A DNA stretch of 64,000 nucleotides from Astrothelium macrocarpum. Lineage: Eukaryota > Ascomycota > Dothideomycetes > Trypetheliales > Trypetheliaceae. The translations under genes and the position numbers were made by a program. Location of the stretch: assembly GCA_021030915.1 (NCBI GenBank), contig JAGEMR010000005.1, positions 372,001 to 436,000 of the forward strand, read 5' to 3'. Positions within the stretch are counted from its first letter, which is position 1; the number at the start of each line of letters is the position of its first letter. Positions 21,729 to 32,861 of this stretch are shown here, piece by piece. Under the pieces are notes generated by a model, which did no database searches, was not told the DNA's origin, and saw nothing but the letters and a program-made list of their open reading frames with translations.

Positions 21729-23306
21729 ATGGCTTCGCGATCCAAGCTTGCAATACCTACGAATGTCCCATTACCTCACACGCATCGACTACCATCAACA
21801 TCACGCGATGCATTCAAAAGTATCCATCGACTCTCCAGACCTTCATTGATCAATCTTGCCCTCGATTGGTTGAGAGATTCGCATCAATCATATTGCATGC
21901 CATATCTACGCGCATTTGCTGAGGAAGAAGATGACGATAATGCACCCTATCTTCCAGCTCATAGCATTGAGGAGCTGTGCGAACTATACGAGGAGATGCA
22001 GGCCAAAAGAGGCAGCAAGAGAGAGATTATTGATCGCATACTAGAAGGAGATTGGCGTCATGGTCTTACCTTGTATCAATTGGCCATGGCAGATACACTC
22101 TTCTTGATCGACCATCCAACCACACAGCGCTGGACGGCACTGCGATTGAGCAAACTCAAGCCAAACATCTCGGAAGAAACGACCTTTCCCTATCTCGACA
22201 ATATATCAGTAGCAAATTTACCACGATTTCACGCCCCGACCTTTCTTACCAACCTTCAACGCGAAATTTCCCCCATTACCAAAGCCCATTACCATCTAAC
22301 CCGTCCATCTGATTCCTCTCTGCCTGTCACCTTCGTCCGAATCTACATCCACGATTCTCCATACAACACTCAGCGCTCGCTCCAAACCGCTTCTAAAGCT
22401 CAATCTCCTTCCCGCACCCTCTTCCTCGCTTTTCCGGATGGCGCTCCGTATATTTACATCTCCCTTGCCTCATCAGTAGCCCCTGCATCTTCCTCGGAGA
22501 CTCAGTCTCTGCGCAAAGTCGTCATCGATGCGGTTCCCAAGGCGCTGTCCAGACCACAAAATCGCTATAAGCTGGAGCCGACCAATCTGACTACAAAGAG
22601 TTTGCCTGCGCTACTACAGATGAGAGGGAAAGAAGGCGCAAATTGCGCGCAAGGTGGATGGGGAATCTTTGCGGACGTGGAAAAATGCGGTGGAGTATTA
22701 GATTATAGGACGGAAAAGGAAGAGAAAGAAGCGAAGAAGCAGAAGCCAGAGATGGGATTTGGAGATGAAGATAAGGAAAACCTGAGTGGAGACAGGGCTT
22801 TACAAAAGAGACGGCTCTTTAGCTGCCAAGAATCACCAGGTGCGAAAAAGAGGAAACTGATTGCAGAGGGCCGGTTCGGGCAGTCTGGTCTACCAGACGA
22901 CGGCAAGGGGATCGAGAGACTGGATGTGAGGCTGGATGACCCATTTCCATCTACATTGGCCGAAATGGCCGGAGATGCTCGGGCTATTACTACTGCGCCG
23001 TCATCTTCTTTGAGCTTTGGTGGTGCGCCAAAGAAAGGTGGGCGAAAAGCATGTCCATCTCTCTTAGACAAGTCCGTAACAGAAGAAGATCAAGAACAAG
23101 ATGACACGGAGGCCAATGAGGAATGGATACCAGATGTGCGGCTGAGCTTCCAAGGCACTCACATTTTTGCCGGCCTCCGGCAGCTGGTCGAGAAGGGCAT
23201 CATCGACGGAAAGAGAATGCCGGGTTGGATGACCGGCGAAGCCAGTGTTAGCATTGGAGTTGTTAGAGAAGGCAGGATGCGCGCGAAACCAGGCCGAGTG
23301 GTATGA
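21729..23306 (+). CDS. Inner kinetochore protein Mis15/Chl4 (CENP-N family)
   Basis: One open frame of 525 residues. The N-terminal pyrin-like and middle parts match CENP-N/Chl4: LALDWLRDSHQSYCMPYL, an acidic patch, YEEMQAKRGSKREIIDRILEGDWRHGLTLYQLAMADTLFLIDHP followed by WTALRLSKLK. The C-terminus FQGTHIFAGLRQLVEKGIIDGKRMPGWMTGE is the conserved block through which Chl4-type proteins contact Iml3/CENP-L. A long, charged, probably disordered insert with KKRK-type nuclear signals separates the two (about residues 320-470). The protein would sit in the constitutive centromere-associated network. No intron is needed. The gene is divergent from the bZIP gene. Confidence 0.87.
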   Translation: MASRSKLAIPTNVPLPHTHRLPSTSRDAFKSIHRLSRPSLINLALDWLRDSHQSYCMPYLRAFAEEEDDDNAPYLPAHSIEELCELYEEMQAKRGSKREIIDRILEGDWRHGLTLYQLAMADTLFLIDHPTTQRWTALRLSKLKPNISEETTFPYLDNISVANLPRFHAPTFLTNLQREISPITKAHYHLTRPSDSSLPVTFVRIYIHDSPYNTQRSLQTASKAQSPSRTLFLAFPDGAPYIYISLASSVAPASSSETQSLRKVVIDAVPKALSRPQNRYKLEPTNLTTKSLPALLQMRGKEGANCAQGGWGIFADVEKCGGVLDYRTEKEEKEAKKQKPEMGFGDEDKENLSGDRALQKRRLFSCQESPGAKKRKLIAEGRFGQSGLPDDGKGIERLDVRLDDPFPSTLAEMAGDARAITTAPSSSLSFGGAPKKGGRKACPSLLDKSVTEEDQEQDDTEANEEWIPDVRLSFQGTHIFAGLRQLVEKGIIDGKRMPGWMTGEASVSIGVVREGRMRAKPGRVV

Positions 23307-24530
23307 CAACTAGATTCGTCATGAATCGAATATTGCCAAGACCACAGGTTAATGGGTCACTTTAGCTGACTCACCGTAATGAAGCTTTGGTGCTTGGTTA
23401 AAGAAACAGCGTTGAAGCCTTGGATTGCTTATGTCACTTAGCCATAATGAACGAGTACTAAGACTATGAGCAATTTTGGCTTCCAATAAGCAGACACTTT
23501 TGGTGTATGGCCTCCCTGAGTTCATTTCTGAGTTCATGTGAGTGGTGGAGCAGGGCAAACTTTTGCCAGGAAAATTTCTCCAATCAATCTGCTTTTCTTT
23601 GAAGAAATCGACATGATGCAGGTATTTTGCTTAAGTCGCAGCTCCTCCGCTCCGCGGACGCTAAAATTGCTGTGTTCCCTTGCATCGTCCCAACCCCACC
23701 AAATTTACTAGTAAACAGTACCAGCACCGCTTCACCAAATTTCCAAAGATAAATAGCCAAACAATAAACCAAATTCCTTGAGTTTCTAATATATATAGAT
23801 TTGGGGACTTAGTAAAATATGTTATCAAAGTTATCGTCAATTTAAAATCATAGCTTGATAGTAAAAGGAGATTTGGTTGTTCCACGAATTCTGACCTGAT
23901 GCCTGCCTGAAGGGCCAAGGAATTGATATGATTCGGTGATAGCGGTCCTTAGGGGCGCTTGTCTCGTGCATAGAGTAGCGTCGTCCTCGCTGACTTCAAT
24001 CCAGCAGGAGAACGCCAGGGTATTACAGAATACTGACTTTGTAAAATGCTAAGCATCAAATGTTGGTTTAGAAAGCCAGGCTAAATTCTGCAATAATACC
24101 ACCTCGATAACCAAGAAGCGTTATGTTATCTGATATCAAGACCATTCACTTCGTCTGCATTCATATAACATCAAGAGTAACCCGCGTGAAGAAACACAGA
24201 ACGCCTTCCAGGACTTCTCCTTGAGCCTTGAGCCGATCCCAGGCAGGCTGGAGCGAGCGAATAAAAAGCAAAAAGCAAAAAGCAAACTAATTACAATAGA
24301 TATGTCATCCAGTATGTCCACCATTTCCTCCTAAGACTAAGACTTTCTCAATGATCTGACAGACAACGAGGGCGTAAGTCGATCATGGGTTTGGGTGAGT
24401 TTGGTAAATCGTATTCCCAAAGGCATAACAAACTTAAATCCTCGTTCTCTATCAGATCAGTGAGGATATCCTCAGGTAGCCCAGCTGCATTACGGGCTCC
24501 TCCACCCACCGCGGCATTGTTCAGGCTGCG
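23307..24530. other. AT-rich intergenic between convergent genes
   Basis: No gene is recognised. The stretch is AT-rich around 23.6-23.9 kb and contains a short run of three AAAAGCA units near 24260-24287. Imperfect complementary pieces such as ACCAAATTTCC and GGAGATTTGGTT near 23.72-23.88 kb could be a decayed inverted repeat, but the match is poor. Confidence 0.5.
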
Positions 24531-26736
24531 TTAAGCGTAACGCTGGAAGTGAGCTGGATTGCCAGCAACGACAGTATTATCACGAACGTCCTGGAGTGCG
24601 CGTCAGCAACTATCCTAGGTATCACTCAGAGCGAGGGCGACAACTTACTCTTGTTACAACCGATCCTGCACCTATCGTCGAGTTCTTTCCTATAGTAACC
24701 TTTGGTAAGATGATAGCTCCACCACCAATGTAGCAGTTATCCCCGATCGTCACACGGCTTCCCACAGCATGACCTCTGGAGCCGTTCCTCCTCCTCGGAT
24801 CAATAGGCATGCTCATCCCAAAGATGCTCACGTTCGGGCCGATGACACAAGCAGACCCGATGGTGACCGTGCACGGATCCATGATCGTGCAGTTTGCGCC
24901 AATGACCGTGTAGTCTCCGATGTTGATGTTGTATCCATAGTCGCAATTGAACGGCGCCTCGACACAGACCTCACGCCCGACGCTGCCGATCGGATTGGCG
25001 GGTCCAGGAGGAGCTTGCGTTCGTAAGAAGGCAGGCTCGACGATGGCACGGAAGAGGCGAGCGCGCTCTTCCCGGCTGACGCCGACGTTGGGGTTTGTGC
25101 TGTTGTTGAAGCGCCACAGTGCCGACTTGCACATTTCGCGTTCCTCCACAAGCTGGGTGCAGAAGGGCAGGTGCGGTTCCGCGGCAAGCATCTTGTCCTT
25201 TTCAGAGCGATGCTGACGTGTTTGTGGTGCCGGCGGAGGCGGGCCTGTCGCAGCGGTATGTTGGAGAGCAAGTTGAGCAGTCACGGCTTGTTGGGAGCTA
25301 CAAAGGATGAACGATTAGTAAGGCTTCTCAATTTCTTGCCACCATATGTCATACCTAGCGCCATGAGACATAGGCCTGGTCATTGTAGGACCATGGTAGT
25401 CGCGGTGTTGAGGTGGTTGGTGATCGCGGGGCGTTTCGGGAATCGAAGGGCCAGAGTAGCCATCTCTCGGCATATTGTCTGTGTAATACGGTCCCTGCTG
25501 TTGGCCCTGATCTGACCAAGCTGAAGCCGACCAGGATGCCCTTGATCCATGGGGATCGCGTTCTTCCTCAACCATTATTGGTCTTGTTCTTTGGCCATCG
25601 ACCATTTGTTGAGGAGCAGCATCGCGATAGTGGGCTTGCTGCTGGGGTCTGTGGAATTTGTGTCAGTTGACAGTACTGAACTTTTTTTTTTTTAACCAAA
25701 TGGAGTTTTTGGCGAAGTCAGACAGCTACTAGGTATAGTAGAGAGGTGACTCCAACATCAAGAGTACTCACCCTGGCTGTATGCCAGCCTGTTCAGGATA
25801 ACCGTCCTTGGATTGCAAAGGAACTGGCTTATTTGTGAACGGTGGCTTTGCATATGTGGGCTTGGTCGCATATCCTGCGCAGTGGAAACCGCCACGAACA
25901 CAATTATCGCAAGCAGGTTTGGTCTCGTCACACTTCTTTTTGCGACTTCGACAAGTGAGGCAGCCTGTTTTGGTCCTATTGCTAAAGACTCTTTTCCTTT
26001 TCTTGTCAATCTGGATGACGGGCGGCCTTTCTGGTCCCGTTCTGCTCTTTGGTGGAGCAGTCTGTACACCATTTGCAAGTGGCATTCCAGGTTGGAACTG
26101 GATATGCTGCTGTGCATGACCTTGGTTCTCTCGTTGAAGAGCTTCCGCCAAATGAGCCTCTGATTGAGGACTTGATTGGCTCGGCTGACCGTAATTTGCA
26201 TCGCCTTCTATGCTCCTGTAGTTGGAAAGCTCCGGGGGTCTGTAATCGGGGTGAGATTGCACCGGTGGCGTAGGAGCTTGTTCATCACCAGATCTGCTTC
26301 CGTTCCTTTGGCTGTCTGGTGAATCCCGGCCCAGACCGGAATCGGAGGGTTCTCTGTATTGCCTGGAATCTGCAAAGCCATCATATTTAGGACTGGCAGA
26401 TTCATCGCTCTCCTCAGAATCGGTTCGCTTGCGTTTCTTGGGGCTGGTGTTGACGTATTCCGGCCGTGAGTCCGTTGGTGAAATACTTTGAGAATCGGAT
26501 TTGCTATTACTTTGGCGGCTTCGTTCCTTTGGCTGCTGAGAGTGGGAGTTTGACTCAGCACCATTAGGATTGTCAGTCCGCCGCCGTTTCTCAGTAGAAG
26601 CGTGGTTTTTGGGGTGTTGCTCTGGCGAAAGACGCCCGTTCACGGCAGTGAAGCCATTGGCTGACGACTCATGGCCGCTGTCATTCTCGGCAAAGTCCTG
26701 TCCATTGGAAGGTCTTGACTCGGCCACTGATGCCAT
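24531..26736 (-). CDS. Zn2Cys6 DNA-binding domain fused to a maltose-acetyltransferase-like (Mac + hexapeptide) domain
   Basis: Model: exons 25772-26736, 25355-25648, 24649-25297 and 24531-24590; introns of 123, 57 and 58 nt; 655 residues. Residues 1-240 are Ser/Gln/Asp-rich and probably disordered. A basic stretch with KKRKR precedes the binuclear zinc cluster at 259-286 (CX2CX6CX6CX2CX6C). A linker rich in Pro, Gln and His follows. Residues about 451-505 form a maltose-acetyltransferase (Mac) helical domain (SEKDKMLAAEPHLPF). Residues about 520-655 form a left-handed beta-helix of hexapeptide repeats (IGDYTVIGANCTI to VVAGNPAHFQRYA). The position of the usual catalytic His in the THP(I/L)DP motif reads MPIDP at about residue 583, so acetyl transfer is doubtful. 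Such fusions occur across Pezizomycotina; regulatory role and ligand are unknown. Confidence 0.85.
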
Positions 26737-29541
26737 GCTGGCAGAATATTGTGATCAAATTTTGAAAGTCTTTGTACTTGAGATGAAAAGAAGAAATGGA
26801 GAATAAATAAAAACAGCAGATGTCTTGATAGATAGTTGATAAATAAGGTGCCAACCATATGACGTTGCGGCGTATAAATGTGATATTCCAAGAAAATTGG
26901 AGCTCCTTATCCGGGAATCGTTCCAGCCGAAGCTGCACGTTTTTGGCCGAAATGATTACAGAAGCCAGTGAATTTCCGGGATTTCTGGTGCTCAGACTTA
27001 GCTCGAAATTGGCTATGGCATTTATTCTATTCCGTTATTTGGCAGCTTGTTGGAGCAACTCGCTCGCTTGACCACTTCGCTCGATATGGCAAATATAGCG
27101 GCTAGTCGTAAGCTAAGCGCGTGACAGGCGGAGGATGGTCGTCAACGATTGAGCTCATAGGAGAGCCAATCCGCTGGCTCGTCTCTGCGGATACAGGCTG
27201 AGCGATGGCGTCAGATTCGGGCTTTTTCCTGCGTTTCTCCTGGGCGAAATCTGGAGCCAGGCGCCGGCTGGGCGGTAGTAGCTGTCAGGAACAGACGGAC
27301 GGATCGGCTGGCAACGCGGGCACGCGAGACGCAGCCGCGGAAACGATTATCCGCAGGAGCTGGACGCGATTCTGGGCGAAAATCTGGAGAAAATGGCAAG
27401 CAAACGGCCTTTGTATAGGCGGCGGAGAGGAGCAATTGTGAGGTGTGGGAGAAAGGTGCAGGCCGGTCAAGGGTATGTAAAGCAAGGAAGGCAGCGAAGA
27501 CAACAACGCAGTCGAGCTCGGCAGGGCTGGCTGCACCAGCTGCCGCGCGGAATATTAGCGCCGTCGAGAGAGCAAGCCAAAGGTCGTCCACCCAAGCTGA
27601 CCCGACCCCGGGCTGCCGCTGCCATTGGCCGCATGCGGGCGGCAATGCTCGACGACGGGGCCGCCTGCGGTCCGAGCGCCGGCAGGGATTGTCAGCGTCC
27701 AATCATCGCCGCCAGCCCCGCGCGCAGTGGCTCCTGGGAGCCGGGTAGCCGTGGCCGGCGCCAGGCAGTTTGTGTGCAGCGCACGCATGAGCTTACAACG
27801 TCTCATGCCTACTGCCTCCTCCTCAACTCGCCCTCTTCTGGCCAGTTTGCTGTCGTCTGCCTCTCATTCCCGCCGTCTGTCGAGAGGCCACGCCTCGTCG
27901 GCTGGCTGCATGTCGTTGACACCCAATCCACGTGGGTGAAACGTTGATGTCAATTGCATTGAGAAGAAGCACCATTCTGTCGCCGATCCGCACGCGTTGG
28001 CGACGGGACCAGGTCGTTCGACTCTTCACCATCGTGTCCGTCTGCGCCGCACGCTGTTGCAGCGATCCTCACGGCCCTCACGATTTGCCGCGGATTTTGA
28101 GTTTGCGAGGAATCCGGCCAAGGCTTCATCCGCTAGCCCTCAATATCGGTTGCAAGCGTGGCGATGCTCTCTTTTCGCCTGGGCCTGTCGTTGCCGACCT
28201 GCGGTAGTGGCCAGGATCTGCAGACCCGAGCGCGTGGTTCTCCCCACCTTTTCCCGTTGTGAGGAGGCGACTCCTTTGGGACCGTCATAAATTCACCGTC
28301 CCAATGCCTTTTTTCTCTCGATTGGTTGAGTGTTGGCGCTACCATCAGGCCTTCTCCGTCTGGGGATGACGAGAACAGTGGTCCTGCGTCCTGGAGTGGC
28401 GCGAGAAGGATAAGCTTTGGCGTTGCTACCTGGTAGGCGCCGCCTCGCTTTTGGCGGCTAATGCAGTTTGAGCCCATCACACGCACGCCTGCCCTGGTCA
28501 GTGAGACATGTGCCACGCCCTGTTTGGACCGATGAGCGAACCTGCAGGCCTAACACCAGCTATCTGCAACCCAGAATCTGGCAAGAACATGCCTGGCTCG
28601 CTGATGTTCGTGTTTGTCGGTGATCTGATCCATATAAACCATGCCCTCTACCGCACGCCGCGCTCTTCCCTGCACCAATAGCCAATCCATTCTTAGCAAG
28701 CCCACCATCCTGCACTCGATTGAATGTCTCGCTTGATGACGGCCGCATTGTCGGCTGGCGTCACCCAACAGGTGCATTGTTCTTCCGAAGAACCTCAAAG
28801 CTGACGGCGCTTACGGGCTCGAGACATGCAGGGGATCGCCTTAGCTATTTGGAGCGCAGCAAACGATCAAACTCTCAACTGTTATTCGGTTGTCGGATAT
28901 ACCCATCCTGCTGTGTAACACTCAATGCACGCATAATTTGCATACCCAAGCGCCAGGAACGAATTGTATGCGCGAACCTGGCGGCTCTTTGCGCTTCCGT
29001 CACAACCAACATGCTTTACACGCTGGGAAGGAACCCAGAAATGCCAGATCATTCCAGAGCGGACCAGCAGATCGAAATGAGATCTACCCGTCAACATGCC
29101 CAAAACAGCAACTGATTGCGAGTGCTCACAATATTGTTAAATGAGGCACCCAAAATGGCTGATTGTACTACTGCGAGCGAGCGGCACAGCAGAGATAATA
29201 GAACAAGTTTGACCCTGATATCTGCATGTTTATTGTGACTCGTGTTCTGCTCAGGTGACATCGACAATTGTAGCACTTAATTAGGCTGAAGCAATCATAT
29301 GAAGGATTCGGATTATCTCTTTCCCACCCTGCTGATTTGAACCCAGACATTGGAGCTATTTTGTCAAGTAATGATGGGTATTGATTCTGTGCCTCGACGC
29401 GGGGATATGTGGTACTGGCGCGAAACACCTCGGAACGCAACGGCCCAAGGCCGAAAACCCGCAATCGTACCTCGATTTACAAACATGTGGTTCACTAACC
29501 GTGCCTTTACGCTGCATGGACAGGCATCTTGAGGTGCTGAA
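26737..29541. other. 2.8-kb gene-free, partly GC-rich divergent region
   Basis: The region lies between the divergent Zn2Cys6-acetyltransferase fusion and mct1. From about 27.1 to 28.5 kb it is clearly GC-richer than its surroundings and open in several frames on both strands, which is compositional and not coding-like. A TATAAA is seen at 26873-26878 and a CCAAT box near 27.16 kb. No frame shows a recognisable domain or plausible splicing. It may be an extended promoter or contain a non-coding transcript. Confidence 0.5.
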
Positions 29542-30828
29542 ATGACGACTGTCCGAACAAATGCCCCGACTCTGACATTCACCACCAAATACATTCTGTG
29601 TCCCAGAAGTCGTGCCGCGATTACTAGGCGCTCCTTTACAAGGCATCGGAGATGGATCGCGTCGACTTCAACCCATCGGCCGCGGACGGCTATGTTCTTT
29701 CCAGGTATTTTGGAGATCAGCAGTGTAGCTGCAATGTGATATTGACCGCCATCTGCAGGGCAGGGCGTACAGCGAGTTGGCATGATTGACGAATGGCTCG
29801 ACAGCTTTCCCAGAACCGTAAAACCGATCCTCGAAGAAACGGATTCCATTCTCAACTATCCGCTTTCGAAGATTATTGCCGAAGGCCCCAATGCCAAGCT
29901 CACCGCAACCGAGCATTCACAGCCTGCCATTATGACTACCTCCATAATTATATTGCGAGTAATGGAACAAGAATATGGCTTCAAGACAGGAGAGCGTGTG
30001 GACGTCACGTTAGGCCACTCATTGGGTGAGTTCGCTGCCTTGGTAGCCTCAGGCAATCTGAGGTACAGTGATTCGTTACGTATGGTCCACAAGCGCGGTC
30101 AGGTCATGGCCCGTTGCTCTCAGGAAGCTTGTGAGCAAGATGGTGGCGAGCTTGGAATGGTTGCGCTTGTGTGCGAGGCAGGCCATCTACAAGCTCTCAT
30201 TGATGCCATCTATGAGTTCTTGGGCACTTCTTCTACGGGCTCAAAGTCCGACTCCAATGAGGATCTACCACCAGTGGAGCAGGTCCTCATCGCAAACATT
30301 AATTCGAAAAATCAAGTCGTCCTCAGTGGTAGTATAGAGAGAATCAAATTGCTCCTGACACACCTCAGGCAATTTGGCGGTCATGATCCACGAGCAGTAA
30401 GGTTAAAGGCAGACAGTCCTTTCCATAGTCCTATGATGAAACCGGCCGCAGACTACATGCGGAGGGCTCTGTCGAACCCATCAAATTCAAAGACTCAGGA
30501 TATCGTAACATTTCCTGGATCCATGCCTTGCGTATCAAATGTGACAGCACGACCATTTGCATCAAATCGACAATTGAAAGACTTGCTGGCAAGACAATGT
30601 GTAGAGACTGTCAGATGGTGGGACTCGGTAAAATATTTGGATCAAGAATGGAAGGTCAGAAGATGGATTGGTATTGGGCCAGGCAAGGTCGGCAGGAATT
30701 TGGTTGGCAAAGAAGTTGGCATGAAAGGTGCTGTCAAAGGCGGAGGTGTTTGGGGCGTGACTGATCCAAAAGAAGTTGAGCAAATCATACGAGCATTGGA
30801 TGATACTGAGAATGTCGAAGAAGACTGA
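29542..30828 (+). CDS. mct1: Malonyl-CoA:acyl-carrier-protein transacylase, mitochondrial
   Basis: Model: exons 29542-29704 and 29759-30828 with a 54-nt intron; 410 residues. The enzyme loads malonyl groups onto mitochondrial ACP for type II fatty-acid synthesis, which feeds lipoate production. The first 45 residues are rich in Arg, Ser and Thr with no acidic residue, a matrix presequence. The splice joins FFPG to QGVQRVGM, the conserved start of the acyltransferase fold. The nucleophile motif GHSLGEFAAL is present, and so is the catalytic His in SPFHSPMM. The C-terminal GPGKVGRNLVGKEV matches the family. The gene is convergent with the SDR gene, whose stop codon is 95 bp away. Confidence 0.94.
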
Positions 30829-30923
30829 GCACTTGTTGAATCTTCTTGGGACTACTTTGTGCAATGGGAGATCATTATACCCTGGGTCATGTTGTGTCAT
30901 TCTTCTAATGACCTCCATCGCGT

Positions 30924-32375
30924 TACGCCGAACCGACGTATAATCCAGCATCTAAAATCATCAGAAGCTGTTCCCACGGAATCGACGGCATTGATGCTTA
31001 CCAACTTGGATCTTCATTCCCGTCATGGAGCTATTCTTAGCCAGCATTATAAATGCATCGGCACAGTCGTCGAGATTGGTCTACTACACAGTCAGCAAAG
31101 CCTACGAAATCTCTAGATGCAATCCTTGCCTCTTTCCTAAGCACTGCCCTTTCCTTCAACACGTCGACCTTATCACCATACAAGAGACCCTGGCAGATTG
31201 TCAGCACGGCCAAGCTGCATAGTCTATAGCTATACCCATTCAGTCAGCAAGAGCCCTGGAAGCACTGCGTTGATTCGAAGTTTTGGACCCTGAGAGGACG
31301 CTAGGCATTTCATAAGATGCAACTGCGCCGCTTTGGTTACACTGTACGGCATGGAAGAACCGGATTGCGCAACGCCCTATAAGTCATTAGTTTCTTGGAT
31401 CCGCGCCGTTTTCTTCCAAGGAGCCTGACCGCCACAGAGGATGTTATTAGAACTACTCCACCTTCTGGGTTAGAGTTGAAAGTTGGCATAGCCTCGCGAA
31501 CAAGAGCCATTTGCCCTTTGACATTAACAGCCCAGCACTAGTGGCATTTCAGTGTATGCTCTAGGCCGAGCCTCCTAGTGAATTTTCTTTCACACAACTT
31601 TGCCTACCTTGTCCCATTCGTGCTCTTGCATACTGTATAGATCATCGAATTGACTGAATCTTGTCCAACCCTGGAGTTGTGTTAGTTCCTCAATGCAGAA
31701 TCAATTCTACTGAGCGTACCGCATTGCCGACGATAATGTCTATACCTCCAAAGGCTTTGATTGTTTCCTGGACGCATCTCACACAATCTGCAGTGATTCC
31801 ACCATCCTATTGATATATCTTTGGTCAGCAGCAATCACTCAAATATCGATCGGCAAACGGATGTGGATTTAACATCTAAGTCAAGGGTTTCTTGATATAC
31901 TTACGCCCTGGATGGTTGTAGTTTTAACACCGTATTCCTTCTCGATCTTCTCTGCAAGCTCGGCAGCTGCGTCCTTTCGGCTAACATAGTTGATTGCGAT
32001 ATTGCAACCCTCAGCGGCGAACTTCTTGCCAACCAACGCACCTAGCCCTCTGTAGGGTTTGTCAGCAATTACTTGTAAAGCGAGGTACAGTGTATGATCG
32101 CTTGTAAGACAATGCCAAGCAAGACTGATTAAACGGACTTTTTTGATGAGATCTTGGGGGGAGCGTGAGCGCAAGCAGAAGAGAGGTATAATCGATAATC
32201 TAAATCACGGAGTGCAAATACAGAGCACACCGAGCAAATGGAGAGATCTGTGTAACGATGGACATTCGACACAATTCAAAACAGGTATTAAAATATGACC
32301 TTTAGGAAAGGTAGACGTGGTATACCTTGAACCGCCAGTAACTAGCACGTTCCTCCCTTTGAGATCGTACGGCAT
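30924..32375 (-). CDS. Short-chain dehydrogenase/reductase (SDR), nine exons including a GC-AG intron
   Basis: Model: exons 32326-32375, 31905-32049, 31720-31806, 31608-31670, 31430-31537, 31236-31376, 31130-31189, 31002-31080 and 30924-30952; 253 residues. The Rossmann start is MPYDLKGRNVLVTGGSRGLG with the TGxxxGxG cofactor loop. IVGNAG is the NAG motif. The active site is ITSS with YSVTK (Ser, Tyr, Lys). The C-terminus MTGMKIQVDAGLYVG is typical of classical FabG-like SDRs. The first intron is long (276 nt); the others are 46-98 nt. The seventh intron begins GCAAGG rather than GT, and it joins RKE to TNLDDCADAF in frame. No targeting sequence is seen, so the protein is probably cytosolic. 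The substrate is unknown. It converges on mct1, a fatty-acid synthesis gene, but without a presequence it is not an obvious OAR1. Confidence 0.87.
31081..31129 (-). other. GC-AG intron in the SDR gene
   Basis: On the minus strand the intron starts GCAAGG after exon end AAAGAG and ends GTAGTAG. It is 49 nt and keeps the frame. The only nearby GT (GTAGGC) would leave an intron of 25 nt, too short to splice, so the GC donor is the best reading. Confidence 0.75.
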
Positions 32376-32861
32376 CTTGGCAATGAGATCTCACCGAAGC
32401 GATGCAGAGACCATTCAAATTGAACAACTTTGGCATAAACTAAGATAGTTGGCGACGCTAAAAACCTTGAAAATAATTTGAAGGGTCATTCAGAGAAATA
32501 TGACTACCCCGCATTCACATATCAAGGATCTATAAGTAATCACGTTTCAGAGCAAGTGTAACCCGAGGAGCTTGATAACGTTTTCCAATCTTGGTATTTG
32601 GTGTATTCTCCGTGAGAGACTACACTAAGCAGACGAAAACCCCAGGAAATATTGCACCAGACTGCATAATCTAGAGAATGAAGGAGACCACGCGATTCCT
32701 ACGACAGGATTAATTAAACAATTAACATGTCACGTTCTGCCCCTTTGGAGGTTCATCATGCCTCTTTTCAACAATTTATAAAGTAGTTCCCTAAGTCACC
32801 ATGAGAAAACTGGCCAAAGCCATAACCTATTCTCTAATTCAACTCTTTCACACCCAATCGC
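32376..32861. other. Intergenic between SDR start and gdhA end
   Basis: Both genes are on the minus strand. The stretch holds the SDR promoter and gdhA 3' region; no gene is seen. Confidence 0.6.

Noticed and set aside
23700..23900. Possible decayed inverted-repeat element
   Set aside because: The complementary pieces are short and mismatched, with no target-site duplication visible.
27211..27947. Overlapping frames of 80-184 codons on both strands
   Set aside because: All arise from GC-rich sequence, none has domain-like character, and they contradict each other.
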